The notes beneath the pieces were generated by a model. That model was given only the letters and a program-made list of their open reading frames with translations. It was not told the DNA's origin and did no database searches. This document shows, piece after piece, positions 52,823-63,547 of a stretch of 64,000 nt of DNA. A program made the translations under genes and the position numbers. Position 1 is the stretch's first letter; every line of letters begins with the position of its first letter. This DNA comes from Bacteroidales bacterium (GTDB lineage Bacteria > Bacteroidota > Bacteroidia > Bacteroidales > UBA932): contig JAFRRF010000002.1 of the NCBI GenBank assembly GCA_017428245.1, positions 159,578 to 223,577 on the forward strand, written 5' to 3'.

Positions 52823-54139
52823 ATGACCAAAGAGTATTTCCCTACCATCGGCAGGATTCCCTTCGAGGGAACTGAAAGCAAGAATCCCCTCGCATTCCAT
52901 TACTATGAGCCCGACCGGCTCGTACTGGGCAAGAAAATGAAAGACTGGCTGCGTTTCGCGATGGCCTGGTGGCACACCCTGGGCCAGGCGTCCGGCGACC
53001 AGTTCGGCGGCCAGACCCGCAGCTATTCCTGGGACAAGGCCGAGTGCCCCTATGAGCGCGCCAAGGCCAAAGCCGACGCCGGCTTCGAGATCATGCAGAA
53101 ACTCGGCATCGAGTTCTTCTGTTTCCACGACATTGACCTCGTTGAGGATACCGACGACATCGCCGAGTATGAGGCCCGGATGAAGGACATTACCGACTAT
53201 CTCCTGGTCAAGATGAAGGAGACCGGAATCAAGAACCTCTGGGGTACGGCCAATGTCTTCGGCCACAAGCGCTATATGAACGGCGCCGCGACCAACCCCG
53301 ACTTCGACGTGGTGGCCCGCGCCGCCGTCCAGATCAAGAACGCCCTTGACGCCACTATCAAGCTGGGCGGAGAGAACTATGTGTTCTGGGGCGGCCGCGA
53401 AGGCTATATGAGCCTGCTCAACACGCAGATGCAGCGCGAGAAGGAACATCTGGGCCGGATGCTGGTCGCCGCCCGCGACTACGCCCGCGCCCACGGCTTC
53501 AAGGGCACCTTCCTCATCGAGCCCAAACCGATGGAACCGACCAAGCACCAGTACGACCAGGATACGGAAACCGTGATCGGCTTCCTTCGCCGCCACGGCC
53601 TGGACAAGGATTTCAAGGTGAACATCGAAGTGAACCACGCCACGCTGGCCGGCCACACCTTCGAGCACGAACTGGCCACCGCCGTCGACTGCGGCCTGCT
53701 GGGCAGCATCGACGCCAACCGCGGCGACGCCCAGAACGGCTGGGATACCGACCAGTTCCCGATCGACAACTTCGAACTCACGCTGGCCATGCTGCAGATT
53801 ATCCGCAACGGCGGCCTGGCGCCCGGCGGCTCGAACTTCGATGCCAAACTGCGCCGCAACTCCACCGATCCGGAGGATATCTTCATCGCCCACATCAGCG
53901 CGATGGACGCCATGGCCCGTGCGCTGGTCAACGCCGCCGCAATCTGGGAAGAGTCTCCCATCCTGCAAATGAAGAAAGAACGCTACGCGTCGTTCGACAG
54001 CGGCAAGGGTAAGGAATTCGAAGAGGGCAAGCTCTGCCTCGAAGACCTCGTAGCCTATGCCAAGGCGAACGGAGAACCGAAACAGATTTCCGGCAGACAG
54101 GAGCTCTATGAGACCATTGTCGCACTTTATTGCAAATAG
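52823..54139 (+). CDS. xylA: Xylose isomerase
   Basis: 438 residues, class II xylose isomerase length. ATG 52823 (MTKEYFP) is preferred to an upstream in-frame ATG at 52793 that lies inside xylB. Catalytic His102 and Asp105 are in [12 protein letters not shown]. Metal-binding and active-site stretches are [44 protein letters not shown], and [17 protein letters not shown]. Converts D-xylose to D-xylulose in the cytoplasm. In an operon between xylB and the xylose/proton symporter, forming a complete uptake-and-entry module for xylose released by GH31 and GH43 enzymes. Confidence 0.97.
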   Translation: MTKEYFPTIGRIPFEGTESKNPLAFHYYEPDRLVLGKKMKDWLRFAMAWWHTLGQASGDQFGGQTRSYSWDKAECPYERAKAKADAGFEIMQKLGIEFFCFHDIDLVEDTDDIAEYEARMKDITDYLLVKMKETGIKNLWGTANVFGHKRYMNGAATNPDFDVVARAAVQIKNALDATIKLGGENYVFWGGREGYMSLLNTQMQREKEHLGRMLVAARDYARAHGFKGTFLIEPKPMEPTKHQYDQDTETVIGFLRRHGLDKDFKVNIEVNHATLAGHTFEHELATAVDCGLLGSIDANRGDAQNGWDTDQFPIDNFELTLAMLQIIRNGGLAPGGSNFDAKLRRNSTDPEDIFIAHISAMDAMARALVNAAAIWEESPILQMKKERYASFDSGKGKEFEEGKLCLEDLVAYAKANGEPKQISGRQELYETIVALYCK

Positions 54140-54145
54140 TCTCTT

Positions 54146-55603
54146 ATGGGCAAATCCAGTCAACAAGGCAGCAACCTGTACCTGATCAGCATCGTGCTGG
54201 TCGCGGTGTTGGGCGGCCTGCTTTTCGGTTATGATACGGCCGTCATCTCCGGTGCGGAAAAGGGCCTGCAGGCTTTCTTCCAGAGTGCGGGAGATTTCAG
54301 CTATTCCGACGGCCTTCACGGCTTTACCACCTCGAGCGCCCTGATCGGATGTGTGATCGGCGCCCTGCTTTCCGGTCTGCTGACTTCCCGGATCGGCCGT
54401 CGGAGGTCGCTCCTGATCGCGGGCATCCTCTTTTTCCTGAGCGCGCTGGGATCGTATGATCCGGAATTCATCCTGTTCCCGCACGGTGTCGCCACCAAGG
54501 GTGTCCTCGTGGCATTCATCTTCTACCGTATCATCGGCGGTATCGGCGTGGGACTCGCCTCGGCCATCTGCCCGATGTACATTGCGGAGGTGGCGCCGGC
54601 CAACCAGCGCGGAAAGCTCGTATCGTGGAACCAGTTCGCCATCATCTTCGGCCAGCTGGTGGTCTATTTCGTCAACTTCCTCATCATCCAGTCGCACAAG
54701 AACGACCCGCAGATCGTGGAGTGGACCAATACGGTGGGCTGGCGCAACATGTTCGTGTCCGAGGCGTTCCCGGCCGGGCTCTTCACGCTGCTTATCCTGC
54801 TTGTGCCCGAGTCGCCCCGCCATCTGGTGATGCGCGGCCTTGACAACCAGGCCTTCCGCATCCTCGCCCGCATCAACGGGGAGGAGAAGGCCCGGACGAT
54901 CCTTCAGGAAATCCGTGATACCGTGGTCGAAAAGCGGGAGAAACTCTTTGCCTACGGCTTCATCGTCATTTTCATCGGCTGTATGCTTTCGGTTTTCCAG
55001 CAGGTGATCGGAATCAATGCGGTGCTCTATTTTGCACCGCGCATCTTCGAGTCGATGGGCGTGAGCAACAATATGCTTTTCACGGTCATTATGGGCATCA
55101 TCAACATCAGTTTCACGCTGGTTGCCGTGTTTACCGTGGAGAAACTGGGCCGCAAGCCGCTGCTGATTTCCGGCTCGATCGGAATGGCCGTCGGTGCACT
55201 GGGTGTGGCGCTCTCCAACGTGGTCAGCCTGCCCGCCTGGGTGCCTGTCATCAGCATTATGGTCTACAGCGCCAGCTTTATGTTCAGCTGGGGCCCGATC
55301 TGCTGGGTGTATATCTCGGAAATATTCCCCAACACCATCCGCAGCCAGGCGACGGCCTGGGCAGTGGCGTTCCAGTGGATTTTCAACTTCATCGTGAGCT
55401 CGACTTTCGTCCCGATGTATAATATGAAGCTTGGTGCGATGGGCGACAGTTTCGGCCACTTCTTCGCCTATGCGCTCTATGGCCTGATTTGCATCGTCGC
55501 CGCCATCTTCGTATGGCGCCTCGTCCCCGAGACCAAGGGAAAGACCCTCGAAGAGATGACCGCGCTCTGGCGCAACCGCTCCGCAAAGAAACAAAAACAT
55601 TAA
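54146..55603 (+). CDS. xylE: MFS sugar porter, XylE-like D-xylose/proton symporter
   Basis: 485 residues with twelve predicted membrane segments. Sugar-porter signatures are GGLLFGYDTAVISGA in TM1, SRIGRRRSLL in the loop after TM2, RIIGGIGVGLASAICPMYIAE (a close variant of the G-R-hxxGhGhG motif), PESPRHLVMRG after TM6, and QQVIGINAVLYFAP in TM7. These are the features of E. coli XylE and its Bacteroidota relatives. It is expected to import xylose across the inner membrane. Follows xylA by 6 bases and precedes the GH3 gene by 5 bases. Confidence 0.92.
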   Translation: MGKSSQQGSNLYLISIVLVAVLGGLLFGYDTAVISGAEKGLQAFFQSAGDFSYSDGLHGFTTSSALIGCVIGALLSGLLTSRIGRRRSLLIAGILFFLSALGSYDPEFILFPHGVATKGVLVAFIFYRIIGGIGVGLASAICPMYIAEVAPANQRGKLVSWNQFAIIFGQLVVYFVNFLIIQSHKNDPQIVEWTNTVGWRNMFVSEAFPAGLFTLLILLVPESPRHLVMRGLDNQAFRILARINGEEKARTILQEIRDTVVEKREKLFAYGFIVIFIGCMLSVFQQVIGINAVLYFAPRIFESMGVSNNMLFTVIMGIINISFTLVAVFTVEKLGRKPLLISGSIGMAVGALGVALSNVVSLPAWVPVISIMVYSASFMFSWGPICWVYISEIFPNTIRSQATAWAVAFQWIFNFIVSSTFVPMYNMKLGAMGDSFGHFFAYALYGLICIVAAIFVWRLVPETKGKTLEEMTALWRNRSAKKQKH

Positions 55604-55608
55604 ATCCT

Positions 55609-57921
55609 ATGAAAAGATTCGTTCCCATAATCGCCATTTCGCTGTTATTGGCCGTCGTCGCCTGTACGCCGAAACAGAACGTCGCACCGGCCATCCCGCA
55701 CGACAAGGATGTCGAGGCAAAAGTCGAGAAAGTCCTGAAAGGAATGACGCTCAAGGAGAAAGCCGGACAACTGGTCCAGCTTTCCATCGTCGTCCTCGAA
55801 GACGATACCCACGAGGCGATCGACCCGGCCAAACTCGACCGGATCATCGGCGAATACAAAGTCGGCTCGATCCTCAATGTGATGCACGACGCCGCCCATT
55901 CCCGCGAGCACACCGCCGCGATGGTCAGGCAGATCCAGGAAAAGTCGATGGAAGTCCTCGGCATCCCCTGCATCTACGGTCTCGACATGATCCACGGTGC
56001 CTCTTACCTGATCGAAGGGTCGCTGTATCCGCAGGAGATCAACCTGGGTGCGACCTTCAACCGGGAGTATGCCCGTATGATGGGCGAGGCGATGGCTTAT
56101 GAGACCCGCGCCGCCCAGGTGCCGTGGGTGTTCTCGCCCGTGATGGACCTGGGACGCGACCCGCGCTGGCCGCGCCTGTGGGAGAGTTGGGGTGAAGACC
56201 CGTATCTCCAGACGGAAATGTCCCGCATCGAAACGCTTGCCCTCCAGGGCGCCGATCCCAACCATATCGACCTTGAGCACGTCGCCGTGAGCCTCAAGCA
56301 CTATATGGGCTATGGCGTGCCGCTTTCGGGCAAGGACCGTACTCCGGCCTACATCGCCGAGAACGACCTTCGCGAGAAATACTTCCGTCCGTTCAAGGAA
56401 TGTTTCCAGGCCGGCGCACTCACCGCGATGGTGAACTCCGCCTCCATCAACGGCATTCCGACCCACGCCAATAAGTTGCTGCTGACCGGCTGGGCGAAGG
56501 AGCAGCTGAACTGGGACGGCCTGCTGGTCACCGACTGGGCCGACATCGACAACCTCTTCACCCGCGACCACGTTGCCGCTGACAAGCGCGCGGCCGTGGC
56601 GCTGGGAATCAACGCCGGCATCGACATGATCATGGATCCCTATGATCCCGAATGTGTGAACGTGATCGTCGACCTGGCGGAAAAAGGGGAGATACCGATG
56701 TCGCGTATCGACGACGCCGTGCGCCGTGTACTGCGCCTGAAGGTGCGCCTGGGCCTGTTCGACAATCCGACCTGGGACTGCGAGTATCCCGATTTCGCCT
56801 GCGAACGCTATGCGAAGGAATCGTACGCCGCCGCGGTTGAATCGGAGGTGCTGCTCAAGAACGAAGGCGTGCTGCCGCTCAAGGGTACGGAACGCATCCT
56901 GGTCACGGGCCCGAACGCCAACACGCTCCGCGCGCTCAACGGCGGCTGGTCGTATCGCTGGCAGGGCTCTGCCGACGAATTCGTGCCGCAGTACAACACC
57001 ATCCTCGAAGCCCTGCAGAAACGCTTCTCCCGCGTGAACTATGTTCCGGGCGTGGAGTATGTCGAGATTCCGATGGCCTGGCAGTATGAGAAGGCGACCG
57101 GCATCCAGCAGGCTGTCAGTGCGGCCCGCGCCGCCGATGTGATCATCTGCTGTGTGGGTGAGAACTCCTATTGCGAGACTCCGGGCAACATGGACGACCT
57201 GAACCTCTCGGCCAACCAGAAGAACCTTGTGAAGGCCCTGTCCGCCACGGGCAAGCCGATCGTGCTCGTGCTCAATGAAGGCCGTCCGCGCATCATCGGG
57301 GACATCGAGCCGCTGGCCAAGGCCATTGTCGACGTGATGCTGCCGTCGAACTATGGCGGCGACGCCCTGGCGGCGCTGCTTGCCGGCGACGAGAATTTCT
57401 CCGGCAAGCTTCCGTTCACCTATTCCAAGCACATCAATGCCCTGCATACCTACGACTACAAGGTCTCCGAGCATCGTGAGGTGATGGAAGGGTCCTATAA
57501 CTACGACGCGGTGATGGACGTCCAGTGGCCATTCGGCCACGGCCTCAGCTATACGACTTTCGCCTACAGCGATCTGACGGTCGACAAGACCTCCTTCGCG
57601 GCCGGCGACGTCCTGAAGGTTTCCGTCAAGGTGACCAATACGGGCGACTGTGCCGGCAAGGAGGCCGTGCTGCTTTACAGTTCCGACCTGGTGGCGTCGC
57701 TGATACCCGACGTGAAGCGTCTCCGCGGTTTCGAGAAGATCGAGCTTCAACCGGGCGAGACGAAGACCGTCTCCTTCGAGCTTCCGGCCTCTGAACTGGC
57801 CTTCGTCGGCGCCGATGGCAAGTGGCGCCTCGAGGAGGGCGACTTCCGGCTGGCCTGCAGCGGCCTGGGCGTGATGGTCAAGTGTACGGAAACCAAAGTC
57901 TGGGATACACCGAACATTTGA
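55609..57921 (+). CDS. GH3 beta-glucosidase/beta-xylosidase, lipoprotein
   Basis: 770 residues from ATG 55609; upstream in-frame codons lie in the xylE gene. Lipoprotein signal (LLLAVVACTPK). The first GH3 domain contains YGLDMIHGASYL and GRDPRWPRLWESWGEDP; the nucleophile is the Asp of LLVTDWADIDNLF. The second domain contains EVLLKNEGVLPL and CVGENSYCETPGNM, followed by a fibronectin-III-like C-terminal domain (TTFAYSDLTVD, ending in LEEGDFRLACSG). It likely removes terminal beta-1,4-glucose from xyloglucan or gluco-oligosaccharides at the periplasmic side. The stop shares one base with the epimerase start (TGATG). Confidence 0.92.
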   Translation: MKRFVPIIAISLLLAVVACTPKQNVAPAIPHDKDVEAKVEKVLKGMTLKEKAGQLVQLSIVVLEDDTHEAIDPAKLDRIIGEYKVGSILNVMHDAAHSREHTAAMVRQIQEKSMEVLGIPCIYGLDMIHGASYLIEGSLYPQEINLGATFNREYARMMGEAMAYETRAAQVPWVFSPVMDLGRDPRWPRLWESWGEDPYLQTEMSRIETLALQGADPNHIDLEHVAVSLKHYMGYGVPLSGKDRTPAYIAENDLREKYFRPFKECFQAGALTAMVNSASINGIPTHANKLLLTGWAKEQLNWDGLLVTDWADIDNLFTRDHVAADKRAAVALGINAGIDMIMDPYDPECVNVIVDLAEKGEIPMSRIDDAVRRVLRLKVRLGLFDNPTWDCEYPDFACERYAKESYAAAVESEVLLKNEGVLPLKGTERILVTGPNANTLRALNGGWSYRWQGSADEFVPQYNTILEALQKRFSRVNYVPGVEYVEIPMAWQYEKATGIQQAVSAARAADVIICCVGENSYCETPGNMDDLNLSANQKNLVKALSATGKPIVLVLNEGRPRIIGDIEPLAKAIVDVMLPSNYGGDALAALLAGDENFSGKLPFTYSKHINALHTYDYKVSEHREVMEGSYNYDAVMDVQWPFGHGLSYTTFAYSDLTVDKTSFAAGDVLKVSVKVTNTGDCAGKEAVLLYSSDLVASLIPDVKRLRGFEKIELQPGETKTVSFELPASELAFVGADGKWRLEEGDFRLACSGLGVMVKCTETKVWDTPNI

Positions 57922-59045
57922 TGAAAACCCGGACTGATATCCTGCTGCAGGAGGTTGCCGATGTCCTGGAACACAATATCCTTGACTACTGGCTGGACGT
58001 GCGCGGACTGGAGGGCGTCATCCTGAACGCCCGGTATGTCTGGGCCTTTTCGGCAGCCTATTCGGCGCTGTCCAGGTCGGAATACCTGATTGCGGCGCGG
58101 GATGCCTGCGACCGTTTTCTGGTGCAGTACGCCGATCCCGTCAACGGCGGCGTCTATTGGAATGTCGCGCCCGACGGCACGCCGTCCGACGACAAGAAAC
58201 AGCTTTACGCCCAGGGCTTCGCCATCTACGGCCTGAGCGAGTATTACAAGGTGACCAACAGCCAGGCGGCCCTCACGGCCGCCACCGCGCTTTTCCGGAC
58301 GGTGGAGACACATTTCGCCGACCGGGAGAACGGCGGCTACATCGAAGCGTTGGCGCGCGATTTCTCCCCGTTGGAGGATATGTCCCTTTCGGCCCACGAC
58401 ATCAACGCCGACAAGACGATGAATTCACACCTCCATCTTCTGGAAGCGTATGCCAACCTGTACGGCGTATGGCCGGATCCGTCGCTGAAAGACGCGATCG
58501 TGCGGCTGCTCGATATCATCTGTATGCGTGTCATGGCGCCGGACGGACATCTGCAGCTGTATTTCCGGCGGGACTGGTCGGTCCTGCCGGGCGCTGTCTC
58601 CTATGGGCACGACATCGAGACTTCCTGGCTGCTGCTGGAATGTGCCTTCGCTACCCGCGATATCGACGTGGTAAGCCGCGTGCGGCCTTTCGCCGCCGCT
58701 CTGGGCTGTGCCGGCAACGAGGGCCTGATGCCCGACGGGTCGATGCGCTATGAACTGCTGACGGACGGCACTTTCGACGATTCCCGCCAGTGGTGGGTGC
58801 AGGCCGAAACCGTCGTGGGCAATCTTTGGCTCTGGAAGTACCACGGCGACGATGCCGGAGCCGACCGTGCCCTGGCCTGCTGGGCCTACATCCGCGACCA
58901 TCTGGTAGACCGCCGGGGCGGCGAATGGTACTGGGCCATCCTGCCCGACGGCTCGCCCGACCTGTCCCAGCCCAAGGCGGGCTTCTGGAAGTGTCCGTAT
59001 CACAACACCCGTATGTGTCTTGAAGTATTGAAAATATTTGAATGA
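57921..59045 (+). CDS. Cellobiose 2-epimerase (AGE family)
   Basis: 374 residues, no signal peptide. (alpha/alpha)6-barrel of the N-acylglucosamine 2-epimerase superfamily. Catalytic histidine stretches are NSHLHLLEAYANLY, SYGHDIETSWLLLE and FWKCPYHNTRMCLE, the pattern of cellobiose 2-epimerases. It interconverts the reducing-end glucose and mannose of beta-1,4-disaccharides. With GH130 at 42250 it completes mannobiose to mannosyl-glucose to mannose 1-phosphate plus glucose. Start 57921 overlaps the GH3 stop by one base. Repeat element C follows before the GPH porter gene. Confidence 0.93.
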   Translation: MKTRTDILLQEVADVLEHNILDYWLDVRGLEGVILNARYVWAFSAAYSALSRSEYLIAARDACDRFLVQYADPVNGGVYWNVAPDGTPSDDKKQLYAQGFAIYGLSEYYKVTNSQAALTAATALFRTVETHFADRENGGYIEALARDFSPLEDMSLSAHDINADKTMNSHLHLLEAYANLYGVWPDPSLKDAIVRLLDIICMRVMAPDGHLQLYFRRDWSVLPGAVSYGHDIETSWLLLECAFATRDIDVVSRVRPFAAALGCAGNEGLMPDGSMRYELLTDGTFDDSRQWWVQAETVVGNLWLWKYHGDDAGADRALACWAYIRDHLVDRRGGEWYWAILPDGSPDLSQPKAGFWKCPYHNTRMCLEVLKIFE

Positions 59046-59058
59046 TTTATGAATTATG

Positions 59059-59185
59059 ATCATTTCTATTTCCATTTCAAGACTACGGCCCCTCCGGGGC
59101 CTATCCCTCCCAAAGCAGAGCTTTGGGCCCCTCCCACTCACGGCTGCGTGGGCGCAGACGGTCTTGAAATGGAAACAGAAATGAT
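59059..59185. repeat. Structured palindromic element, copy C (inverted relative to A and B)
   Basis: Outer arms 59059-59083 and 59161-59185, complementary at 24 of 25 positions. The 36-base box is on the minus strand at 59125-59160 and the 28-base box at 59084-59111, both identical to copy B. The central variable part is a short hairpin (AAAGC...GCTTT). It fills most of the 153-base gap between the epimerase and porter genes. Confidence 0.9.
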
Positions 59186-59198
59186 AAAAAAATAGTCT

Positions 59199-60542
59199 AT
59201 GGCAAAACTATCTGAGAAACTGGGATACGCCCTGGGTGACGCCGCGGCAGGCGGGATTACCTGGAAGGTGATGTCCATCGCTTTTCCCTTGTTCTTCACC
59301 AATATTTTCGGCCTTACCGTGGCCGATACGGCGGCGCTTATGCTGGTCGCACGCCTGTTCGACGTGATTACCGATCCGGTGATGGGCGCCATCGCCGACC
59401 GTACGCAGTCTCGCTGGGGCACGTACCGGCCGTGGCTTATTTTCGGCGCCATTCCACTGGGGCTCGTGTTCGCCCTGCTGCTCTATACGCCCGATCTGGG
59501 TCCCGCCGGCAAACGTATCTATGCCTATACGCTCTATCTGTTGATGATGGTCGTCTATACTGCCGTCAACGTGCCGTACGGCTCGCTGCTGGGCGTGATG
59601 ACGGCCGATGACAATGAGAAGAACCAGTTCTCGTCGTACCGGATGGTCGGTGCCTACGCGATGGGATTCATCACGCTGTTGTCGTTCCCGTATCTGCAGA
59701 AGATGGTGGGCGGTTCGGAATCCCATCAGTATGCCGTACTGGGTGTGGTGCTGGGCGCGCTGGCCGCGCTGGGCACGCTGGCCTGCGGCCTGCTGACGAA
59801 AGAGCGCCTGAAACCTGTCCGGGCTGAGAAATTCAGTTTCAAACCCTTTGCCGACCTGTTCCGCAACAAGCCCTGGATCTATCTGACGCTCATCGGAATT
59901 TGCACCAATTTCTTCAATGGGTTCCGCTATGCGGTGGCCGGCTATCTGCTGGAGTACTGTCTGCACGGCGACGTCACCGTCTCGGGCCTGATCATCAATT
60001 ATACGGTGTTCATGACCTTCGGCGAGGTGACCTGTATGATCTTCGGCGGCCTGTCGCCCCGCTTCACGAAGTGGGTCGGGTCGAAACGCAAGGCGTTCGC
60101 CTGGGCGGCTGTCATCTGCGCCGTGACCTCCATCGGCTTCTTCTTCATCCCGATGGATCCGAAGTACATCTGGCTGATGGTTGCGACGGTCATCCTCACA
60201 TCCGTGGGCATCGGCCTGTACTCGCCGCTGCTCTGGTCGATGTATGCCGACGTGGCGGACTATGCTACCGAGAAGAACGGGACGTCCTCCACGGGCTTGA
60301 TCTTCTCGTCGGGCACGATGGCCCAGAAGTTCGGTTCGGCCATCTCCGGCGCGCTCGTGGCCCTGTTCCTGGGCTTTGCCGGCTTCATTTCCGGCACCGA
60401 TCCCGCCACGGGACAGACCGTCGTCACGATTACGAACGAGCCGGCCGTCCAGCGGATGATCTGGGCGATCTTCTCGCTCTTCCCGGCGGCCATCGCCCTG
60501 CTGATCCTGCTCCTGCTCCGCCTGTATCCCATCAAAAAGTAA
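59199..60542 (+). CDS. GPH/MFS glycoside-cation symporter
   Basis: 447 residues, twelve membrane segments. Features of the glycoside-pentoside-hexuronide family are [19 protein letters not shown] at the N-terminus, [23 protein letters not shown] with the cation-site Asp pattern, [20 protein letters not shown], and [23 protein letters not shown] in the second half. Relatives include melibiose, xyloside and mannobiose/cellobiose transporters. Placed between the epimerase and GH94 genes, it probably imports mannobiose and/or cellobiose across the inner membrane. The repeat element C in its leader could affect expression. Confidence 0.9.
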   Translation: MAKLSEKLGYALGDAAAGGITWKVMSIAFPLFFTNIFGLTVADTAALMLVARLFDVITDPVMGAIADRTQSRWGTYRPWLIFGAIPLGLVFALLLYTPDLGPAGKRIYAYTLYLLMMVVYTAVNVPYGSLLGVMTADDNEKNQFSSYRMVGAYAMGFITLLSFPYLQKMVGGSESHQYAVLGVVLGALAALGTLACGLLTKERLKPVRAEKFSFKPFADLFRNKPWIYLTLIGICTNFFNGFRYAVAGYLLEYCLHGDVTVSGLIINYTVFMTFGEVTCMIFGGLSPRFTKWVGSKRKAFAWAAVICAVTSIGFFFIPMDPKYIWLMVATVILTSVGIGLYSPLLWSMYADVADYATEKNGTSSTGLIFSSGTMAQKFGSAISGALVALFLGFAGFISGTDPATGQTVVTITNEPAVQRMIWAIFSLFPAAIALLILLLLRLYPIKK

Positions 60543-60558
60543 TTTACCTGTTATCGCG

Positions 60559-62946
60559 ATGAATTCCTACGGACATTTTGACGATGCTTCACGTGAATAT
60601 GTCATCACGCGGCCCGATACGCCCTGGCCCTGGATCAATTATATGGGGACAGGGGATTTCTTCTCATTGATTTCCAACACGGCCGGCGGCTACTGTTTCT
60701 GCAGGGACGCCAAATTCCGGCGTATCCTGCGCTATCGGTACAACGGCGTGCCGATGGATGCGGGCGGGCGCTATTTCTATATAAAGGACGGAGATACCCT
60801 CTGGAATCCGGGCTGGAAACCTTGCAGGACGCCACTGGACTTCTATGAGTGCCGTCACGGAATGGGCTATACCCGCATTTGCGGGGAGAAAGACGGTCTT
60901 CGGGCGGAATCGCTTTTCTTCGTGCCGCTGGAGCACCGCTGCGAGGTGCATCGGGTGAAATTGTCCAACCGCTCCGACCGCCCGAAGACGGTCCGGCTGT
61001 ACGCTTTCGTCGAATGGTGCCTGTGGAACGCCTCGACCGATATGGAGAATTTCCAGCGCAACCTCTCAACCGGGGAAGTGGAGGTCCAGCCCGATGCCAT
61101 CTACCACAAGACGGAATACCGGGAGCGCAGGAACCACTATGCCTTCTACGGCGCGAACCGCCCTTTCGACGGATTCGATACCGACAGGGAGACCTTTCTG
61201 GGAATGTACAACGGCTTTGACGCTCCTGTGCAGGCGCTCGCCGGCACGTCCGGGAACTCGGTCGCCCACGGATGGAGCCCGGTCGCCGCGGAACGTTTCG
61301 ATCTGGAACTCGCTCCCGGCGCAACGGAGGAACTGATTTTCGTTCTCGGATACGTCGAGAATCCCGCCGACGCCAAATTCTCCGCCCCCGGTGTCATCAA
61401 CAAGACGGCGGCCCGGGAAATGATGGAAGCCTATTCCACCGGTGCCCGGGTGGATGCCGCCTTCGCGGCCCTGCGTGCGTATTGGGACGATTTGCTGGGC
61501 CGTTTCACGGTCGTTTCCGACGTTCCGGAACTGGACCGGACGGTGAATGTCTGGAACCAGTACCAATGTATGATAACCTTCTTTATGAGCCGCAGTGCCA
61601 GCTACTTCGAGAGCGGTATCGGACGGGGGATGGGTTTCCGCGACAGCAACCAGGACCTCGCGGGCATCGTGCATATGATTCCTGACAGGGCGCGCCAGCG
61701 CATCCTCGACATCGCAGCGACCCAGTTCCCCGACGGCGGCTGTTATCATCAGTACCAGCCCCTCACCAAACGCGGCAACAACGACATCGGCGGCGGTTTC
61801 GGCGACGACCCCCTGTGGCTGATCTTCGGAACGGTGGCCTACCTGAAGGAGACGGGTGATTTTTCGATTCTCGACGAACCCGTGCCGTTCGACAACGTCC
61901 CGGGCAGCGAAGTCTCGCTGCTGGAGCATCTGAAGATATCGTTCCGGCGTGTGGCCACCGGCCTGGGTCCCCACGGACTCCCGTTGATCGGCCGCGCCGA
62001 CTGGAACGACTGCCTGAACCTGAATTGCTTTTCCCTCGATCCGGACGAATCTTTCCAGACTACCGAGAACGTGGCGGGCGGACAGGCCGAGTCGCTGATG
62101 ATCGCCGGGCTGTTCGTGGCTGAAGGAAAGGATTTTGCCGAGTTGCTGGAGCGGCTGGGCGATGCCGATGCCTCGTCGGTGCGTTCTGCGGTGCGCGCGA
62201 TGGAGGATTCCGTCAAGAAGTACGGATGGGACGGCGAATGGTTCCTGCGGGCGTATGATTTCCACGGCGGGAAAATCGGTTCCCGGGAATGCGACGAGAG
62301 CAAGATCTTCATCGAGAGCCAGGGCTGGTGTGCCATGGCCCGCATCGGTGCCGGCGAGGGACTTTGCGACAAGGCCCTGGATTCGGCCGTGAAGCATCTG
62401 GAATGCGAGCACGGACTAGTATTGAATGCCCCGGCATTTTCATCGTATCTGTACCAATACGGGGAGATCAGTTCCTATCCGCAGGGTTACAAGGAAAACG
62501 GCGGCATCTTCTGCCACAACAATCCCTGGGTCATTATCGCCGAGGCGATGGCCGGCCACGTAGAAGACGCGTGGCGGCATTATACCAAGATTACCCCCGC
62601 ATTCGGGCGGCAAAGCCACGACCTGCGCAAGGTGGAGCCCTATGTCTTCTGCCAGATGGTGGCCGGCGCGGAAGCCGCGCGTCCCGGCGAGGGCAAGAAC
62701 AGCTGGCTGACCGGCACCGCCGCCTGGACCTGGAAATGCGTGAGCGAGTTCATTCTGGGCGTAAAACCCCAGTACGACGGGCTGCTCATCGAACCCTGCA
62801 TCCCGCTCAGGTATGGGTCCTATCGCATACACCGGCGTTTCCGTGATGCTGAGTACGACATTACTGTCCGTTGCACGGACGGCGGCCCAGGCAAGGTTTT
62901 CATCCCTTATAAGCCCGGCCGCCATTCCGTCGAAGTGACGGTGTAA
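60559..62946 (+). CDS. GH94 cellobiose phosphorylase-type enzyme
   Basis: 795 residues, cytoplasmic. N-terminal beta-sandwich ([25 protein letters not shown]), linker and an (alpha/alpha)6 barrel. General acid Asp481 is in [12 protein letters not shown]. Substrate and phosphate regions are [37 protein letters not shown] and the glycine-rich [10 protein letters not shown]. The length and the GADWND-like motif fit cellobiose phosphorylase, giving glucose 1-phosphate and glucose. Other GH94 members act on cellodextrins, chitobiose or laminaribiose. Last gene of the operon, converging on the membrane-protein gene with a 14-base gap. Confidence 0.9.
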   Translation: MNSYGHFDDASREYVITRPDTPWPWINYMGTGDFFSLISNTAGGYCFCRDAKFRRILRYRYNGVPMDAGGRYFYIKDGDTLWNPGWKPCRTPLDFYECRHGMGYTRICGEKDGLRAESLFFVPLEHRCEVHRVKLSNRSDRPKTVRLYAFVEWCLWNASTDMENFQRNLSTGEVEVQPDAIYHKTEYRERRNHYAFYGANRPFDGFDTDRETFLGMYNGFDAPVQALAGTSGNSVAHGWSPVAAERFDLELAPGATEELIFVLGYVENPADAKFSAPGVINKTAAREMMEAYSTGARVDAAFAALRAYWDDLLGRFTVVSDVPELDRTVNVWNQYQCMITFFMSRSASYFESGIGRGMGFRDSNQDLAGIVHMIPDRARQRILDIAATQFPDGGCYHQYQPLTKRGNNDIGGGFGDDPLWLIFGTVAYLKETGDFSILDEPVPFDNVPGSEVSLLEHLKISFRRVATGLGPHGLPLIGRADWNDCLNLNCFSLDPDESFQTTENVAGGQAESLMIAGLFVAEGKDFAELLERLGDADASSVRSAVRAMEDSVKKYGWDGEWFLRAYDFHGGKIGSRECDESKIFIESQGWCAMARIGAGEGLCDKALDSAVKHLECEHGLVLNAPAFSSYLYQYGEISSYPQGYKENGGIFCHNNPWVIIAEAMAGHVEDAWRHYTKITPAFGRQSHDLRKVEPYVFCQMVAGAEAARPGEGKNSWLTGTAAWTWKCVSEFILGVKPQYDGLLIEPCIPLRYGSYRIHRRFRDAEYDITVRCTDGGPGKVFIPYKPGRHSVEVTV

Positions 62947-62960
62947 ATCTTCTTTCAGAC

Positions 62961-63545
62961 TTATTCGTCCCGCCGGAGCTCCTCGATCTGATCGAGGAGC
63001 TCGTCGGCTGCGTTCATTTGGTCGCGGCGGAGCTTGAAGCCCACAAGGCCGCCGAGGATGGTGCCGGCGACGATGCCGGCGAGGAAGCCGTAGCGGAGCA
63101 TCGGGTCGGCGCCGCTTCCGTTGCGGAGCAGGTCCCAGCTGAGGTAACCGACCCAGACGATGATCATCGGGATGGCGAACTTGATCCATTCGGCGTGGAT
63201 CTTCTTGAAGCGGGTGAGCTCCTGCGTGGCCGTCACCAGGTCGCGGTCCATCTGCGGGATGTGGCGGTTGGTCAGGATCGTGGCGACGATGCAGACCAGC
63301 ATCAGGACCCAGGAGAAGATGATGAAGCCCATCGAGACGCCGAACTCGCGGAGGGATGGCATCAGCAGGATGGCGGCGACGCCAAAGAGAATGGGCAGAT
63401 TGGCCTTGAACCGGAGGCGGCTGGCGGTCTGGCTGCAGGACTTCTTGAGCATCCGTTCGTTGACGATCTTCTGGCTGTCAAGTTTCTCGCGGAGCTGCTG
63501 CATCTGCTCCTGCATTTCACGGAGGGTGGTATCGTTGTTTTCCAT
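62961..63545 (-). CDS. Membrane protein downstream of the sigma factor, unknown function
   Basis: 194 residues with no family I recognise. An N-terminal coiled-coil-like stretch (LREMQEQMQQLREKLDSQKI) is followed by four membrane segments in two pairs (about LPILFGVAAILLMPSL and FIIFSWVLMLVCIVATIL; IKFAIPMIIVWVGYLSW and YGFLAGIVAGTILGGLVG) and a helical acidic tail (MNAADELLDQIEELRRDE). It starts 2 bases after the sigma-factor stop, so they are co-transcribed. A regulatory partner of the sigma factor is possible from this arrangement, but there is no recognisable anti-sigma domain. Confidence 0.7.
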   Translation of the reverse strand: MENNDTTLREMQEQMQQLREKLDSQKIVNERMLKKSCSQTASRLRFKANLPILFGVAAILLMPSLREFGVSMGFIIFSWVLMLVCIVATILTNRHIPQMDRDLVTATQELTRFKKIHAEWIKFAIPMIIVWVGYLSWDLLRNGSGADPMLRYGFLAGIVAGTILGGLVGFKLRRDQMNAADELLDQIEELRRDE

Positions 63546-63547
63546 AA

